This document shows positions 44,172 to 56,225 of a stretch of DNA of 64,000 nucleotides, one piece after another. The notes beneath the pieces were generated by a model. The model was given only the letters and a program-made list of their open reading frames with translations. It ran no database searches and had not been told where the DNA came from. Made by a program: the position numbers and the translations under genes. Origin of the DNA: Negativicoccus massiliensis (GTDB taxonomy: Bacteria; Bacillota; Negativicutes; Veillonellales; Negativicoccaceae); assembly GCA_900155405.1 (NCBI GenBank), contig LT700188.1, positions 310,001-374,000 of the forward strand, given 5' to 3'. The stretch's first letter is position 1. Each line of letters begins with the position of its first letter.

Positions 44172-46022
44172 TTATTTTTTGTCTTCATCGTCCATAACTT
44201 TGTAATCGCCATCGACGGTGCCGTCATTCGTCTCCTGTTGCGTTGTTTGTTGCTGACCGTTATTTGCCTGCGACTGTTGTTGTGCATTGGCCTGTTCGTA
44301 CAACTTGCTTGCTAACTCATGCAGCGGTGTGCTCAATGCTTCCGCCTTCGCCTTAATAGCCTCCACATCAGTACCGGCCAGTGCTTCTTTCAGTTCGGAA
44401 ATCGCCGTTTCTACTTTTTGTTTTTGTGCCGCGTCAACTTTATCACCAAGGTCTTTCAGTGTTTTTTCTCCCTGGTAAACTAAAGAGTCGGCATTATTGC
44501 GAACTTCCACTTCTTCTTTTTTCTTTTCGTCTTCCGCTTCGTGCAATTTAGCTTCTTTTACCATGCGCTCAATTTCATCGTCGGAAAGACCACTCGAAGA
44601 CGTAATTGTAATCGTCTGTTCTTTACCGGTCCCCAGATCTTTAGCGGATACATGTACGATACCATTCGCATCAATATCAAAAGTAACCTGAATTTGTGGT
44701 ACTCCGCGAGGTGCCGCAGGAATACCGCTCAGTTCAAAACGGCCCAGCGTCTTGTTATCCGCTGCCATGTTACGTTCGCCTTGCAAGACATGAATGTCTA
44801 CGGACGGCTGATTATCCGCCGCGGTCGAGAATACTTGGCTCTTTGATGTCGGGATAGTCGTATTGCGATCAATAATTTTCGTAAATACTCCGCCTAATGT
44901 TTCAATACCCAAAGAAAGCGGAGTAACATCCAGCAGCAGCACATCTTTGACCTCGCCGACTAATACGCCTGCCTGAACCGCTGCACCGATCGCTACCGAT
45001 TCATCAGGGTTAATGCCTTTGCTGGGTTCTTTCCCCAAGATTTTTTGGATCGCTTCTTGAACAGCCGGAATACGACTGGATCCGCCAACCAAAAGAATCT
45101 TGTCAATGTCGCTTACCGACAGTCCCGAATCCGCAATCGCTTTACGGGTCGGTTCCATAGTTGCCTGTACCAAATCTTCGGTTAATTCATTGAATTTAGC
45201 ACGAGAAAGATTCAAGTCCAAGTGCATCGGCTGACCGTTGGAGTCGGCCGAAATAAACGGCAAGTTAATATTTGTAGAGAGCACGCCGGACAATTCGATC
45301 TTTGCTTTTTCCGCCGCTTCTTTCAAGCGCTGCAACGCCATCTTGTCCTGGCTCAAGTCGACACCATTGGTCTTTTTGAACTCGCTAATAATCCAGTCCA
45401 TGACCTTTTTATCGAAGTCATCACCGCCGAGATGGTTGTTCCCTTGCGTAGCTTTGACTTCAAAAACGCCTTCGGCCAGATCCAGAATGGAAACGTCGAA
45501 CGTACCGCCGCCCAAGTCGAATACAAGAATGGTATGCGCTTCATCTTTATCAAGTCCGTACGCCAATGCGGCTGCCGTCGGTTCATTGATAATGCGCAAT
45601 ACTTCCAGACCTGCAATCGCGCCGGCGTCTTTTGTAGCCTGGCGCTGACTGTCTGTAAAATACGCCGGCACCGTGATGACGGCTTTTTCTACTTTTTCAC
45701 CCAAGTATGCTTCCGCATCCTGCTTGAGCTTTTGCAAAACCATCGCAGAAATTTCCTGCGGCGTATACGCTTTGTCATCAATATTTACTTTGTAATCAGT
45801 ACCCATATGACGCTTAATCGAACTGATTGTACGATCCGGATTGGATACCGCTTGGCGCTTCGCAAGTTGGCCTACCAAACGTTCACCGGTTTTCGAAAAG
45901 CCGACAACCGACGGCGTTAAACGCGATCCTTCCGCATTTGTAATAACTACCGGTTCGCCGCCTTCCATGACCGCTACGACCGAGTTAGTTGTCCCCAAGT
46001 CAATGCCTATTACTTTTCCCAT
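44172..46022 (-). CDS. dnaK: Chaperone DnaK (Hsp70)
   Basis: 616 residues: an ATPase domain with [13 protein letters not shown] and [13 protein letters not shown], the linker [14 protein letters not shown], a peptide-binding domain and a Gln-rich tail ending in an acidic VMDDEDKK-type motif. As in other Gram-positive DnaKs, the 24-residue insert of the proteobacterial ATPase domain appears absent. Confidence 0.98.
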   Translation of the reverse strand: MGKVIGIDLGTTNSVVAVMEGGEPVVITNAEGSRLTPSVVGFSKTGERLVGQLAKRQAVSNPDRTISSIKRHMGTDYKVNIDDKAYTPQEISAMVLQKLKQDAEAYLGEKVEKAVITVPAYFTDSQRQATKDAGAIAGLEVLRIINEPTAAALAYGLDKDEAHTILVFDLGGGTFDVSILDLAEGVFEVKATQGNNHLGGDDFDKKVMDWIISEFKKTNGVDLSQDKMALQRLKEAAEKAKIELSGVLSTNINLPFISADSNGQPMHLDLNLSRAKFNELTEDLVQATMEPTRKAIADSGLSVSDIDKILLVGGSSRIPAVQEAIQKILGKEPSKGINPDESVAIGAAVQAGVLVGEVKDVLLLDVTPLSLGIETLGGVFTKIIDRNTTIPTSKSQVFSTAADNQPSVDIHVLQGERNMAADNKTLGRFELSGIPAAPRGVPQIQVTFDIDANGIVHVSAKDLGTGKEQTITITSSSGLSDDEIERMVKEAKLHEAEDEKKKEEVEVRNNADSLVYQGEKTLKDLGDKVDAAQKQKVETAISELKEALAGTDVEAIKAKAEALSTPLHELASKLYEQANAQQQSQANNGQQQTTQQETNDGTVDGDYKVMDDEDKK

Positions 46023-46036
46023 TCTGAATTTCCCCC

Positions 46037-46597
46037 TTAGTCTTCTTGATGCGCCACTTGTACTTGTGCTGCGCGTAACACTTTATCATTCATGCGGTAA
46101 CCTTTTTTGAATACCGCGGTAATCTCTCCTTCCGGCTTATCCTTGGTCGCCAAACGCATAACGGCTTCATGATAATTCGGATCCATCTGCTCACCCAAAG
46201 CAGCAATTTCTTCCACTTTATAAGTTTTCAACAAATCTACCAACTTGCGATAAATCAGTTGAAATCCTTCTAAAAACTTTCCCCCGGCACCTTCCTCCAC
46301 AGGATGTGACAAGGCCCTTTCAAACTCGTCCAAAATCGGCAATAAACTGGTAATGACTTCCGCTTGTGCGCTGTCTTTGAGATCTGCACGCTCTTGACGA
46401 TAACGCCTGCGGGCATTATCAAAATCAGCTTGTAAACGTAAGCGTAAGCGTTCACTGTCTTCCCACTTTTGTGTCAGCTCAGCGATCTCTGCTGCGCAAG
46501 CAGCATCTTCCTGTTCACCGACATTTTTTGATTCATCAACCGTATCTACATCGACTTCGGTTGCTTTGTTTTCTTCTTCCTTGTATTCTGAGTTCAA
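46037..46597 (-). CDS. grpE: Nucleotide exchange factor GrpE
   Basis: 186 residues: an acidic N-terminal tail, a long coiled coil (about 35-100), then the beta domain with [17 protein letters not shown] and [20 protein letters not shown]. The start is a TTG at 46597 directly after the hrcA stop, with GAGGTG upstream. Confidence 0.96.
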   Translation of the reverse strand: MNSEYKEEENKATEVDVDTVDESKNVGEQEDAACAAEIAELTQKWEDSERLRLRLQADFDNARRRYRQERADLKDSAQAEVITSLLPILDEFERALSHPVEEGAGGKFLEGFQLIYRKLVDLLKTYKVEEIAALGEQMDPNYHEAVMRLATKDKPEGEITAVFKKGYRMNDKVLRAAQVQVAHQED

Positions 46598-47635
46598 TTA
46601 ACGCACCTCATCTCCATCTGTTTTTCCTGTTCGTAAGACGGAATTCACTTTTTGCTGCATCATATGCAACAGCGAAACAATTTTATCATATTCCATACGT
46701 GTCGGCCCGATGACCGCTACGCTACCTACCAGTTTTTGTCGATCAAAAAATTGTGCTTGCACCACACTATAGTTATGCAATGCGGCAATCCCCGTTTCCG
46801 GGCCGATGCGTACCGTAAGTGCGGTAGACGGCGAATAACTGATAAGATCAGCGAGTTGCTTACTCTCTTCTAAAAGTTGCATCAACTCTTGCAGCTTATC
46901 CAAGTCTTTAAACTCGGGCTGGCGAATCAACTCACTGACACCGTCGGTAAAAATCTCGCGATTCTTGCCGACCGTATTCTGGATCGTATCCAGCGTATTG
47001 AACATCACTTGCGGCTCGACCCAAAAGTCTCGCTGCAGCTCCTGCATGAGCTCTGTGGTGATTTCCCGCAATTCACGCCCATATAACGCTCGATTCAGCT
47101 GCAATGCAAAGTCCTGCAATTTCAATAGCGTTACGCCTTCAGGCATTAAAAACGTGGAGTGATCTACGCTGCCGTCGGTCGTTACCAGAAGCAGAATAGC
47201 GCGATTCGCGTCTAACGGTAAAAATTGAATGTAATTGAAAACAGCATGTTGCGACTCATCTGTCACGGCCAATGAAAGATTATGAGTCAGCCCCGACAAA
47301 ATGCGCGCCGCCTCATTAAAAATTTCTTGTGTTTGTCTGTTTTCGAAAGTAAACCAATCCTTAATCGCAGTCGCTTCTTCCCGGCTTACCTTGCCCGGCT
47401 GCATTAAACTGTCCACATAGAACCGATATCCTTTTAACGAAGGAATGCGGCCGGCAGAAGTATGCGGTTGCTCTAAATACCCCATCCACTCTAAATCCTG
47501 CATTTCATTACGAATCGTTGCCGGACTGATACCCAAATCATAAATCCGCGCAATCGTACGTGAGCCGACCGGCTCGGCAGTGGCAATATAGCTTTGAACG
47601 ATCGCACGCAAAATAATTTGTTTACGTTCTTTCAT
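46598..47635 (-). CDS. hrcA: Heat-shock repressor HrcA
   Basis: Binds CIRCE and represses the dnaK operon, with GroEL help in Bacillus. 345 residues: an N-terminal winged helix (about 1-75, with SPATIRNEMQDLEWMGYLEQPH) and a GAF-like C-terminal domain. ATG 47635 is chosen for GAGGTG 6 bases ahead. First gene of the operon. Confidence 0.97.
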   Translation of the reverse strand: MKERKQIILRAIVQSYIATAEPVGSRTIARIYDLGISPATIRNEMQDLEWMGYLEQPHTSAGRIPSLKGYRFYVDSLMQPGKVSREEATAIKDWFTFENRQTQEIFNEAARILSGLTHNLSLAVTDESQHAVFNYIQFLPLDANRAILLLVTTDGSVDHSTFLMPEGVTLLKLQDFALQLNRALYGRELREITTELMQELQRDFWVEPQVMFNTLDTIQNTVGKNREIFTDGVSELIRQPEFKDLDKLQELMQLLEESKQLADLISYSPSTALTVRIGPETGIAALHNYSVVQAQFFDRQKLVGSVAVIGPTRMEYDKIVSLLHMMQQKVNSVLRTGKTDGDEVR

Positions 47636-47654
47636 CGTTATCACCTCTGTCTTA

Positions 47655-47681
47655 TTAGCACTCGTTCATGTCGAGTGCTAA
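47655..47681. promoter_or_regulatory. CIRCE operator
   Basis: Perfect TTAGCACTC-N9-GAGTGCTAA at 47655-47663 and 47673-47681, between promoter and hrcA start: the HrcA binding site. Confidence 0.98.
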
Positions 47682-47692
47682 ATCTATAACAT

Positions 47693-47721
47693 AATTTATC
47701 ACGAAAAGGTGAAAAAGTCAA
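47693..47721 (-). promoter_or_regulatory. Promoter of the hrcA-grpE-dnaK-dnaJ operon
   Basis: Minus-strand TTGACT (47716-47721), 17-base spacer, TAAATT (47693-47698), just upstream of CIRCE. Confidence 0.7.
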
Positions 47722-47733
47722 ATTATTTTGCCT

Positions 47734-48873
47734 TTATGTGCGGATGAAGTGAGTGAATACTTGGTTGGACACTGCTGCGCCACGATGAGTAAGTGCTATC
47801 GCATCAGCAGTAGCATGATGCAATAGCCCTGCTTCCAATAACATTTCTATTTCTTTTCCATAAACTTCCTGAAGCGCAATGCCAAATTCAGTAGCAAACG
47901 CGGACATCGAAATGCCATGACGCCGGCGTAGGTTCATGAAACAATATTCTTCCATTGCGGTTTGACGATCGATGGCCTCCACGTCTTGCGGTATCCATCG
48001 CGCACTATCGATTTGTTTTATATAGACCTGCCAATCCGCAACATGGCTGTAGCGAACATTTCCATCAAAGGAAACAGCGGCCGCACCGAGCCCGATATAC
48101 GGTTCATAGCGCCAATATTTTTGGTTATGTACGGCTTCGTAACCCGATTTTGCAAAATTGGCAATTTCATAACGAGAGAAACCATATTGCGGCAACGTAC
48201 GTACCATAGTTTGATACATTTCCCATTCCGTCTCTTCCGACGGCAAGGCCAAGCGCCCTCGCTCCGCCAACCGAGCAAACAAGGTTCCCGGTTCAACAAT
48301 TAATCCATAAATGGAAATATGCGTGATCGGTAAATGCACCGCCTTAACGAGTGAGGTTTTAAAATCGGCGACGGATTGCCCGGGAAGACCATACATTAAA
48401 TCAAGAGTGATATTTTTAAAGCCGATGTGTGCCGCATCTTTGATAACCCGTCGAGCGTCCTGCGCGCGGTGAATACGTCCGATCCGTTGCAATAAATCAT
48501 CGCGAAAGGTTTGTACCCCAACGCTTAAACGATTAACCCCCACCGCATAGTAAGCTTCTAAATTACTGCGAGTAATCCCGTCGGGATTCATTTCCAAAGT
48601 TACTTCCGCGGTATTTCGCACAGCAAAGCGTTCGCGGAGTGCCAGTAACACGTCATGAATTCGTTGCACGCCAAAAAGGGACGGTGTCCCGCCCCCAAAG
48701 TAAATGCTGTCTACACAATTGGAAAAGGAACTCAGCGGCCGATTTGCAATTTCTTTCAACAATGCCGCCAAGTAAAAATCATACATCTCTTCGCGAACCA
48801 CGGCAGAGTAAAAATGGCAATAATGACAGTGGCTTGCGCAAAAAGGAATATGAACATAAATTCCTGTGCTCAT
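47734..48873 (-). CDS. hemW: HemW-like radical SAM protein
   Basis: Heme chaperone related to coproporphyrinogen oxidase HemN. 379 residues with the 4Fe-4S motif CASHCHYC (Cys-x3-Cys-x2-Cys) near the N-terminus, YFGGGTPS and a C-terminal winged-helix region. The CxxxCxxC without the extra Cys of HemN supports HemW. Between lepA and hrcA, the usual Firmicutes place. Confidence 0.93.
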   Translation of the reverse strand: MSTGIYVHIPFCASHCHYCHFYSAVVREEMYDFYLAALLKEIANRPLSSFSNCVDSIYFGGGTPSLFGVQRIHDVLLALRERFAVRNTAEVTLEMNPDGITRSNLEAYYAVGVNRLSVGVQTFRDDLLQRIGRIHRAQDARRVIKDAAHIGFKNITLDLMYGLPGQSVADFKTSLVKAVHLPITHISIYGLIVEPGTLFARLAERGRLALPSEETEWEMYQTMVRTLPQYGFSRYEIANFAKSGYEAVHNQKYWRYEPYIGLGAAAVSFDGNVRYSHVADWQVYIKQIDSARWIPQDVEAIDRQTAMEEYCFMNLRRRHGISMSAFATEFGIALQEVYGKEIEMLLEAGLLHHATADAIALTHRGAAVSNQVFTHFIRT

Positions 48874-48874
48874 C

Positions 48875-50671
48875 TTAATCGTCTTTCAAAATCGCCATAA
48901 ACGCCTCTTGCGGAATCTCAACGCTGCCGACCTGCTTCATGCGCTTCTTGCCCTCTTTTTGTTTTTCGAGCAGCTTGCGTTTACGTGTGATATCGCCGCC
49001 ATAACATTTCGAAAGTACATCTTTGCGCATCGCTTTAACGGTTTCACGAGCAATAATTTTATTTCCTATTGCCGCTTGAATCGGAATTTCAAACATTTGG
49101 CGCGGAATAATATCTTTCAACTTCAATGCCAGTGCCCGACCGCGTGACGGTGCCGAGCTTCGGTGAACGATAGTACTCAACGCATCCACTAAGTCTCCAT
49201 TCAGCAGAATATCAAGTTTGACCATATCCGCCGGTCGATACCCAAAAAGCTCATAATCCAAAGACGCATAGCCCCGTGTTCCGGATTTCAGCTTGTCAAA
49301 GAAATCGTAAATAATTTCATTCAACGGTAAATAGTACTCGAGTGCGACCCGAGTCTCGTCAATGTATGTCATTGTGTGATACTCACCGCGACGTTCCTGC
49401 GCGAGTTCCATGACGGCTCCGACAAGATCGGACGGTAGCATGATGGTAGCCTTTACAAACGGCTCCTCAATATGATCAATTACCGTCGGATCGGGCAAGT
49501 GAGCGGGGTTGTCTACCGCGATCATGTTTCCGTCCGTGGTATAGACATGATAAATAACCGAAGGTGCTGTCGTGATCAAATTCAACTGATATTCGCGTTC
49601 CAGACGCTCTTGAATCACGTCCATGTGCAATAAGCCGAGAAAGCCGCAGCGAAATCCGAAGCCTAACGCAAGCGAAGTTTCCGCTTCATACACCAGCGCC
49701 GCATCATTTAAATTCAGCTTGTCCAATGCATCGCGTAAATTGCCGTAGTCTTTGCTGTCCACCGGATACAATCCGCAATACACCATTGGGGTCGCCTTGC
49801 GGTAACCGGGCAACGGTTCAGCAGCACCATTTTCCACTGTCGTAATCGTGTCCCCCACTCGACAGTCGTGAACATTTTTAATGCTTGCTGCCAAATACCC
49901 TACCGTACCGCAACTCAATTCCCGAGTAGGCACCATTCGCGGCGCAAAAAAACCGACTTCCGTCACTTCAAATGATTTGCCGGTCGCCATCATCCGGATT
50001 TGGTCGCCCACTTTGACGGACCCTTCATGGATCCGCACGTAAGCAATAATACCTTTGTAAGGATCAAAATGAGAATCATATACCAACGCCTTCAACGGTC
50101 GATCACTGTAATCCGGCGGCGAAGGAATCCGTTGAACAATTTGCTCCAGCACATCCGGTACGCCCAACCCGGTCTTGGCCGAAATCATCGCGGCATCGTG
50201 CGCGTCAAGACCGATAACATTTTCGATCTCGGCTTTTACCAAGTTGGTATTTGCACTTGGTAAATCCACTTTATTAATGACCGGAATAATCTCCAAATCG
50301 TGATCCACTGCTAAATAGACATTGGCTAATGTTTGCGCCTGTACCCCCTGTGTGGCATCTACAACCAAAAGCACTCCTTCACACGCAGAAAGGCTGCGGG
50401 AAACTTCATAATTGAAGTCGACATGCCCGGGAGTATCGATTAAGTGCAACATATAATCTTTGCCATCTTTCGCATGGTAATGCAAACGAACGGATTGCGA
50501 TTTGATCGTAATTCCCCGTTCTTTTTCCAATTCCATATTATCTAAGACCTGCGACTGCATCTCCCGCTGGGATAAAGCGCCGGTGATTTCAATCAAGCGA
50601 TCGGCTAACGTCGACTTACCATGATCAATATGCGCGATGATCGAAAAATTACGAATATGTTCAGTGGACAC
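48875..50671 (-). CDS. lepA: Elongation factor 4 (LepA)
   Basis: Ribosome-associated GTPase. 598 residues with G1 [10 protein letters not shown]3 DTPGH, G4 NKVD, domains II, III and V, and the LepA-specific C-terminal domain. It overlaps the end of mnmA by 11 bases. Confidence 0.98.
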   Translation of the reverse strand: MSTEHIRNFSIIAHIDHGKSTLADRLIEITGALSQREMQSQVLDNMELEKERGITIKSQSVRLHYHAKDGKDYMLHLIDTPGHVDFNYEVSRSLSACEGVLLVVDATQGVQAQTLANVYLAVDHDLEIIPVINKVDLPSANTNLVKAEIENVIGLDAHDAAMISAKTGLGVPDVLEQIVQRIPSPPDYSDRPLKALVYDSHFDPYKGIIAYVRIHEGSVKVGDQIRMMATGKSFEVTEVGFFAPRMVPTRELSCGTVGYLAASIKNVHDCRVGDTITTVENGAAEPLPGYRKATPMVYCGLYPVDSKDYGNLRDALDKLNLNDAALVYEAETSLALGFGFRCGFLGLLHMDVIQERLEREYQLNLITTAPSVIYHVYTTDGNMIAVDNPAHLPDPTVIDHIEEPFVKATIMLPSDLVGAVMELAQERRGEYHTMTYIDETRVALEYYLPLNEIIYDFFDKLKSGTRGYASLDYELFGYRPADMVKLDILLNGDLVDALSTIVHRSSAPSRGRALALKLKDIIPRQMFEIPIQAAIGNKIIARETVKAMRKDVLSKCYGGDITRKRKLLEKQKEGKKRMKQVGSVEIPQEAFMAILKDD

Positions 50672-51755
50672 GAATATTCTCTCCTTGCCAATTATTAGAT
50701 GCTATAATAGCACCGCCAAGTACTCGATCGCCTTCATAAAAGACAATCGACTGACCCGGTGTTACCGCGCGCTGCGGTTCTTTAAAAACTACATGCAGGC
50801 CATCTTTTTCGGGATATACGGTGCAATCCGCTGCCGGAGCCGCATAACGGATTTTAGCTTGCGCGACAAACGGCTCTGTGCAATCTTCCCATTCCGTAAA
50901 TGCCGGATCCAATGCCCAAACTTCCCGTTGGAAAATAGCCGCATTGGGACCGACAATGACACGGTTATTTTCCGCATCGATAGCGACCACGTATAACGGA
51001 TGTTCTGCCGCCACACCAAGACCCTTACGTTGGCCGATGGTATATGCCGGTAACCCTTGATGCGTTCCTAATATATTGCCTTCAAGATCGACAATATCTC
51101 CCGGCACAAATTGCTCGGGAATACGCTCTTTCAAAAAACGAATGTGATCATTGTCGGGAATGAAACAGATATCTTGACTCTCCGGTTTATTGTACACGGG
51201 TAAGTTCAATTCTTTTGCCAAAGCCCGCGTATCTTCCTTATGCATTTCTCCCAACGGGAACATAATGTGGGGTAACATCTTTTGGTTTAAATGATACAAC
51301 ACATACGACTGATCTTTTTTCAGATCCGTACCGCGACGCAGTTCATAAAGGTCACTTGCTTGATTGTAAAGAACGCGTGCATAGTGTCCTGTCGCCAAAA
51401 AATCGGCGTCAAGGTCACGGCTAAACTCGTACAAACTCCCAAATTTAATCCAATCGTTGCACATTACACATGGATTGGGAGTAATCCCGCGAGCATACGA
51501 TTGTGTAAAATATTGCATAATTTTTTCTTCAAAAGATTGGCGTAAATCCAACACATAATGCGGCACTGCCAATTGATCCGCTACCCGCTTGGCATCCGTA
51601 ATCGTGGCGGATTCTACCACTTTATTGTTTTCTACGGTATCAAAAAGCAACATGGTGACACCGATAACATCATAACCTTGCGCTTGCAAACGCGCCGTTA
51701 CTAATGAGCTGTCAACACCACCGCTCATAGCGACCGCTACGCGTTTTTTGTTCAT
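50661..51755 (-). CDS. mnmA: tRNA 2-thiouridylase MnmA
   Basis: Thiolates U34 of tRNA Lys, Glu and Gln. 364 residues with the PP-loop AMSGGVDSS, active-site Cys in NPCVMCND and the second in SQDICFI. No cysteine desulfurase gene is next to it. AGGAGG precedes the ATG. Confidence 0.97.
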   Translation of the reverse strand: MNKKRVAVAMSGGVDSSLVTARLQAQGYDVIGVTMLLFDTVENNKVVESATITDAKRVADQLAVPHYVLDLRQSFEEKIMQYFTQSYARGITPNPCVMCNDWIKFGSLYEFSRDLDADFLATGHYARVLYNQASDLYELRRGTDLKKDQSYVLYHLNQKMLPHIMFPLGEMHKEDTRALAKELNLPVYNKPESQDICFIPDNDHIRFLKERIPEQFVPGDIVDLEGNILGTHQGLPAYTIGQRKGLGVAAEHPLYVVAIDAENNRVIVGPNAAIFQREVWALDPAFTEWEDCTEPFVAQAKIRYAAPAADCTVYPEKDGLHVVFKEPQRAVTPGQSIVFYEGDRVLGGAIIASNNWQGENIRVH

Positions 51756-51781
51756 ACTATTCCTCCTCTACATATTAGTTT

Positions 51782-51869
51782 ATTATAGCATATAGAAAAT
51801 CTTCCAAGCGATTTTTATACTGATTGTATCGGCATCTGCTGTATGCCCTCATCATTGATGCTGTATAAT
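51782..51869. promoter_or_regulatory. Divergent promoter region mnmA/lgt
   Basis: 145-base gap between divergent genes. Minus-strand TATAAT at 51782-51787 for mnmA and + strand TATAAT at 51864-51869 for lgt; neither has a strong -35. Nothing else is recognised in the gap. Confidence 0.6.
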
Positions 51870-51899
51870 AAAATCATTGAAACCGTTTAAGGAGAATTT

Positions 51900-52715
51900 A
51901 TGCATCAATATCTGTTTTTTATCGGCTCGTTCCCCATTCGCAGCTATGGAGTGTTTTTTGCTCTGGGAATTATTACCGGCGGCCTGCTTGCCTATTATTT
52001 CACACGCAAAGCGGGACGTTATTCGGAATACATTTGGGATCTTACCGTTTACTGCGGTCTCTGGGGGATTATTGGCGGTCGCCTTTGGGATGTTTTCTTT
52101 TTTGACTGGGACTACTACCAAGATCACCTTTTAGAAATTCCGTTTGTGTGGAAAGGCGGCATGGCCATTCAGGGCGGTTTGCTTTTCGGCATCTTAGCAG
52201 CGCTGTATTATTTACGTAAACGCCGCGTCGATATTTTAGATTTTGCCGACCTGGTTGCACCTGCCATCGTCTTGGGACAAAGTGTCGGACGCATGGCAAA
52301 TCTTATGAACGGTGATGCCTTCGGTCATCCGACCGGCGGTTCATTTGGTATCCTATATCCCGAAACTACACTTGCGTACCACACATATGGTGCGCAACCC
52401 CTATGGCCGGCAGAAATTTGGGAAGGTCAAATTGATGTTCTGATCTTTGTCATCTTACTCGCTTATTCATTGCGCTCCCATGTTAAAGGGCAAGTATTCG
52501 CGCTCTACATTATGTTGTATTCACTGGCACGCTTCGGTTTGGAATTTTTGCGTGGCGATTACGGAGCACTGCTGTGGGGTTTAAAATCGGCGCAACTGAC
52601 TGCTCTTGTTGCTTTTTTCGCTGCTCTGAGTGCCTTTGTATACTTCGCTTATCGCAAACCGCAAAACGCCGTTCCACCTGCTCTTACAAGGACAAGTAAA
52701 CGTAATAAAAAATGA
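51900..52715 (+). CDS. lgt: Prolipoprotein diacylglyceryl transferase
   Basis: Membrane enzyme that puts diacylglycerol on the lipobox cysteine of prolipoproteins. 271 residues with seven membrane segments, GGRLWDVFF, and the signature VGRMANLMNGDAFG (family form GRxGNFxNxExxG). AAGGAG precedes the ATG. The stop lies inside the following terminator. Confidence 0.96.
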   Translation: MHQYLFFIGSFPIRSYGVFFALGIITGGLLAYYFTRKAGRYSEYIWDLTVYCGLWGIIGGRLWDVFFFDWDYYQDHLLEIPFVWKGGMAIQGGLLFGILAALYYLRKRRVDILDFADLVAPAIVLGQSVGRMANLMNGDAFGHPTGGSFGILYPETTLAYHTYGAQPLWPAEIWEGQIDVLIFVILLAYSLRSHVKGQVFALYIMLYSLARFGLEFLRGDYGALLWGLKSAQLTALVAFFAALSAFVYFAYRKPQNAVPPALTRTSKRNKK

Positions 52716-52736
52716 CGTCGATCGACGTCATTTTTT
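52707..52736. terminator. Terminator between lgt and trmFO
   Basis: Perfect palindrome TGACGTCGATCGACGTCA with A and T runs; works for both convergent genes. Confidence 0.92.
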
Positions 52737-52741
52737 TTGTT

Positions 52742-54067
52742 TCAGATTTCGTCATTGGCAATCGCTGCCTGCAATGCTTCCAAGGCCCGATTAGCAAGTA
52801 CCGTGTTCTTTTCTTTTTTGGGAACGCGCTTAGCTAAAGGATCGATTAAGCCGAAATTTACATTCATCGGTTGGAAGTTGTCTTTGTTATCGGTCGAGAT
52901 ATATTGCATCAAACTACCGATTGCCGTTGTTGCCGGCGGTTTCCAAAGCATTTTACCATGCAGCAAACGGGCCGCGTTACGACCGGCAAGCAAACCGGCA
53001 GCGGCAGATTCCACATATCCCTCCACGCCGGTAATTTGTCCCGCAAAAAACAAGGTGGGACGTTTTTTAGTTTGCAATGTCGCTTGAAGCAACTTTGGAG
53101 AATTAATATAGCTGTTGCGATGCATTACGCCGAAACGCGCGAATTCCGCATTTTCCATGCCGGGAATCATACGGAAAATCCGCTTTTGTTCCCCCCATTT
53201 CAGATGTGTCTGAAAACCGACAAGATTGTATAACGTACCTTCTGCATTATCCTGGCGCAATTGAACCACCGCATACGGTTCCTCGCCCGTACGCGGATCC
53301 GGCAAACCTACCGGTTTCAACGGTCCGAATCGCATGGTGTCTTCCCCGCGATTGCCGAGTACTTCAATGGGCATGCAACCTTCAAATATTTCGCCTTTTT
53401 CAAAATGATGTTGGCCTGCTACCTCCGCTGCGATAAGTTCTTCGCGAAAGCGCAGATATTCTTCTTTATTGAATGGACAGTTGAGATATGCAGCCGGGCC
53501 TTTATTATAACGCGAAGCGCGATACACGACCTCTTGGTTTAATGACTCTAAATACACAATCGGCGCAGCGGCATCAAAAAAATGGAAATAGTCTTCCCCA
53601 CCGAATACTGCGATCGATTCCGCTAACTTACCATCCGTAAGCGGACCGGTGGCAATGATTACAATACCGTCTTCCGGGATTGACATGACCTCCTCCGTAA
53701 CCACTTCGATCAACGGATGGTTTTTGATCGCATCGGTCACTGCCTGCGCATAGCCTTCCCGATCAACGGCAAGTGCACCGCCGGCCGGCACTTGATGCGC
53801 ATCAGCCGCCTGCATGATAAGCGAATTCAATTGTCGCATTTCTTCCTTCAAAAGTCCTACCGCATTCGTAATTGCTGCCGCACGCAACGAATTGCTGCAA
53901 ACGAGTTCGGCAAAATGCGGCAACGTGTGTGCCGGTGTATACCGTTTCGGCTTCATTTCCAGTAAGCGAACACGCACCCCTGCTTGCGCTGCCTGCCAGG
54001 CGGCTTCACACCCCGCCAGCCCGGCACCAATGACGGTAATCACTTCATTTTTTCTTATGGCTGCCAT
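52742..54067 (-). CDS. trmFO: Methylenetetrahydrofolate-tRNA-(uracil-5-)-methyltransferase
   Basis: Flavoprotein making T54 in tRNA from methylene-THF. 441 residues with FAD motif [14 protein letters not shown] and C-terminal [20 protein letters not shown]. It overlaps topA by 23 bases, the common topA-trmFO order. Confidence 0.97.
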   Translation of the reverse strand: MAAIRKNEVITVIGAGLAGCEAAWQAAQAGVRVRLLEMKPKRYTPAHTLPHFAELVCSNSLRAAAITNAVGLLKEEMRQLNSLIMQAADAHQVPAGGALAVDREGYAQAVTDAIKNHPLIEVVTEEVMSIPEDGIVIIATGPLTDGKLAESIAVFGGEDYFHFFDAAAPIVYLESLNQEVVYRASRYNKGPAAYLNCPFNKEEYLRFREELIAAEVAGQHHFEKGEIFEGCMPIEVLGNRGEDTMRFGPLKPVGLPDPRTGEEPYAVVQLRQDNAEGTLYNLVGFQTHLKWGEQKRIFRMIPGMENAEFARFGVMHRNSYINSPKLLQATLQTKKRPTLFFAGQITGVEGYVESAAAGLLAGRNAARLLHGKMLWKPPATTAIGSLMQYISTDNKDNFQPMNVNFGLIDPLAKRVPKKEKNTVLANRALEALQAAIANDEI

Positions 54068-56216
54068 GCGTTGGGCACTCCTTATTGCTGCAAATAATCT
54101 CTTCCCCTCGTTGGCGTGTCTTCTTTTTCACCATAATCGATCCGCATTCCTTACAAAATTGATCCACCGGTTCATTCCACAATGCCAAATCACATTCCGG
54201 ATACCGATCGCAACCATAGAAAACACGGCCACGTTTGGATTTACGGCGGACGATGTGTCCTTTTTTGCATTTCGGGCAGGCAATGCCGACCGGATCGGTA
54301 ATCGGCTTAGTGTTTTTGCATTCCGGAAAATTCGGACAGGCTAAGAATTTTCCATACCGGCCGAATTTATAAATCATTTTAGCGCCACATTTATCGCAGA
54401 TAACATCGGATTCCTGCTCAATGACTTTCACTTTATCGATTTTTCCTTCAGCGTCGGAAAGCTCCTGTGCAAATACTTTGTAAAAACTTTCCAGCAGTTG
54501 TTCGTAGCTCAATTCACCATCGGCAATTTTATCCAATTCCTCTTCCATACGCGAGGTGAATTTAACATCAACGACCTTGCTGAAGAAACGCTTCAGAAGA
54601 TCTATCACAACAAAACCCAATTCCGTAGGAATAAATGCTTTGTCACGCTTTTCGACATAGTTGCGTTTTTGAATGGTATCCAAAATCGGCGCATATGTAC
54701 TCGGGCGACCGATTCCTTTTTCTTCCAAAAGTTTAATTAAGCTTGCTTCCGTATACCTTGCCGGCGGTTGCGTGAAGTGTTGTTTCGGCTCAATTTTTTT
54801 GACCGTCAGCGCATCATCTTTGTGCAACTCCGGTAAAATCGTTTCTTCTTTTTTATCTTTCGCCCCGTAAACTGCTGTAAAACCGTCAAAAATAATATGC
54901 CGGCCTACGGCGCGCAACTCAAATTTTCCGGCGCGAATGGTCACGGTTAAACGTTGCGCAATTTGCGGAGTCATTTGACTGGCCAGAAAACGATTCCAAA
55001 TCAACGTATATAATTTCAGCTGATCCCGATTTAAAAAGGGTGCGACTTCCGCGGGAGAATATGCTAATGACGTCGGACGAATCGCCTCATGCGCATCCTG
55101 ACTCTGCTGTTGCTTCGAGTATTTATTCGGTGACTCAGGTATATACTCTTTACCATAGGTTTCGGCAATGTACTGCTTTGCTTCTTCCTGCATCTCTTCC
55201 GCGATCCGTACGGAGTCGGTACGCATGTAAGTAATCAAACCGACATGCGTGCCACGAATATCCAAACCTTCATATAATTGCTGCGCAATCATCATGGTCT
55301 TACGCGCACCGAAATTCAGCCGGTTGACACTGTCTTGCTGCATCGTACTGGTAGTGAACGGCGCTTGCGGTCGGCGGCGTTGCTGACCTCGCGTCAATTT
55401 TTCGACATATGCATCCGCCGCTTTTAATTCTTCGACTAGATCGTTGGCGACGCTTTCCTGCGCAACGGCCAGCTCTTTGTCGTCATACCGAACTACCTTG
55501 GCGGTAAATGATTTGCCCTTTCCGGCATGATAATCGGCTTCAATAGACCAGTATTCCTCCGGCACAAATGCCTTGATCTCTTCTTCGCGTTCACAAATCA
55601 AACGTACTGCCACCGACTGCACCCGTCCCGCACTTAGACCGCGAAATACCTTTTTCCAAAGGAAGGGACTTAATTTATAGCCGACAAGTCTGTCAAGAAC
55701 CCGACGTGCCTGCTGAGCATCCACTTTCTGCTCATCAATCGGACGCGGTTGGGCAATCGCTTCTTTAATCGCATGCGGCGTGATTTCATTAAATGTAATT
55801 CGCACATTCTCATCCGCCGGAACATCCAACAGCACCGACAAATGATGAGAAATAGCTTCTCCCTCGCGGTCAGGGTCAGTGGCGAGGATAACATCGCACG
55901 ATCTGTTCGCTTCCGCGCGTAAATGGGAAATCACATCATGGCGATCGGAAACATTCGTATATCGTGGCATGAATCCGTTTTCCACATCGACACCCAGCGA
56001 GTTTTTCGGTAAATCGCGCAAATGCCCCATGCTGGCCATAACTTTATAATTTTTACCGAGAATTTTTTCAATCGTTTTCGCCTTAGCAGGAGACTCCACA
56101 ATCACGAGGTGTTTACCGTTCGGATTTGGTGTGCGCTCCCATTTCGGCGCCTTGACAACAGCCGACTTACCGGCACTGTTTTTGCGTCCGATTGAAATCG
56201 TGCGTTTAATGGACAA
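54045..56216 (-). CDS. topA: DNA topoisomerase I
   Basis: Relaxes negative supercoils. 723 residues: Toprim domain ([28 protein letters not shown]), nucleophile Tyr in [10 protein letters not shown], and three C-terminal zinc fingers (CDKCGAKM.., CPKCKKG.., CKECGSIM..). Nine bases after dprA. Confidence 0.98.
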   Translation of the reverse strand: MSIKRTISIGRKNSAGKSAVVKAPKWERTPNPNGKHLVIVESPAKAKTIEKILGKNYKVMASMGHLRDLPKNSLGVDVENGFMPRYTNVSDRHDVISHLRAEANRSCDVILATDPDREGEAISHHLSVLLDVPADENVRITFNEITPHAIKEAIAQPRPIDEQKVDAQQARRVLDRLVGYKLSPFLWKKVFRGLSAGRVQSVAVRLICEREEEIKAFVPEEYWSIEADYHAGKGKSFTAKVVRYDDKELAVAQESVANDLVEELKAADAYVEKLTRGQQRRRPQAPFTTSTMQQDSVNRLNFGARKTMMIAQQLYEGLDIRGTHVGLITYMRTDSVRIAEEMQEEAKQYIAETYGKEYIPESPNKYSKQQQSQDAHEAIRPTSLAYSPAEVAPFLNRDQLKLYTLIWNRFLASQMTPQIAQRLTVTIRAGKFELRAVGRHIIFDGFTAVYGAKDKKEETILPELHKDDALTVKKIEPKQHFTQPPARYTEASLIKLLEEKGIGRPSTYAPILDTIQKRNYVEKRDKAFIPTELGFVVIDLLKRFFSKVVDVKFTSRMEEELDKIADGELSYEQLLESFYKVFAQELSDAEGKIDKVKVIEQESDVICDKCGAKMIYKFGRYGKFLACPNFPECKNTKPITDPVGIACPKCKKGHIVRRKSKRGRVFYGCDRYPECDLALWNEPVDQFCKECGSIMVKKKTRQRGEEIICSNKECPTHGSHKKK

Positions 56217-56225
56217 TGCTGCCTC

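Noticed and set aside
45222-45920. Long + strand reading frame of 232 codons opposite dnaK
   Set aside because: It lies wholly antisense to dnaK, is compositionally a shadow and has no ribosome site or recognisable domain.
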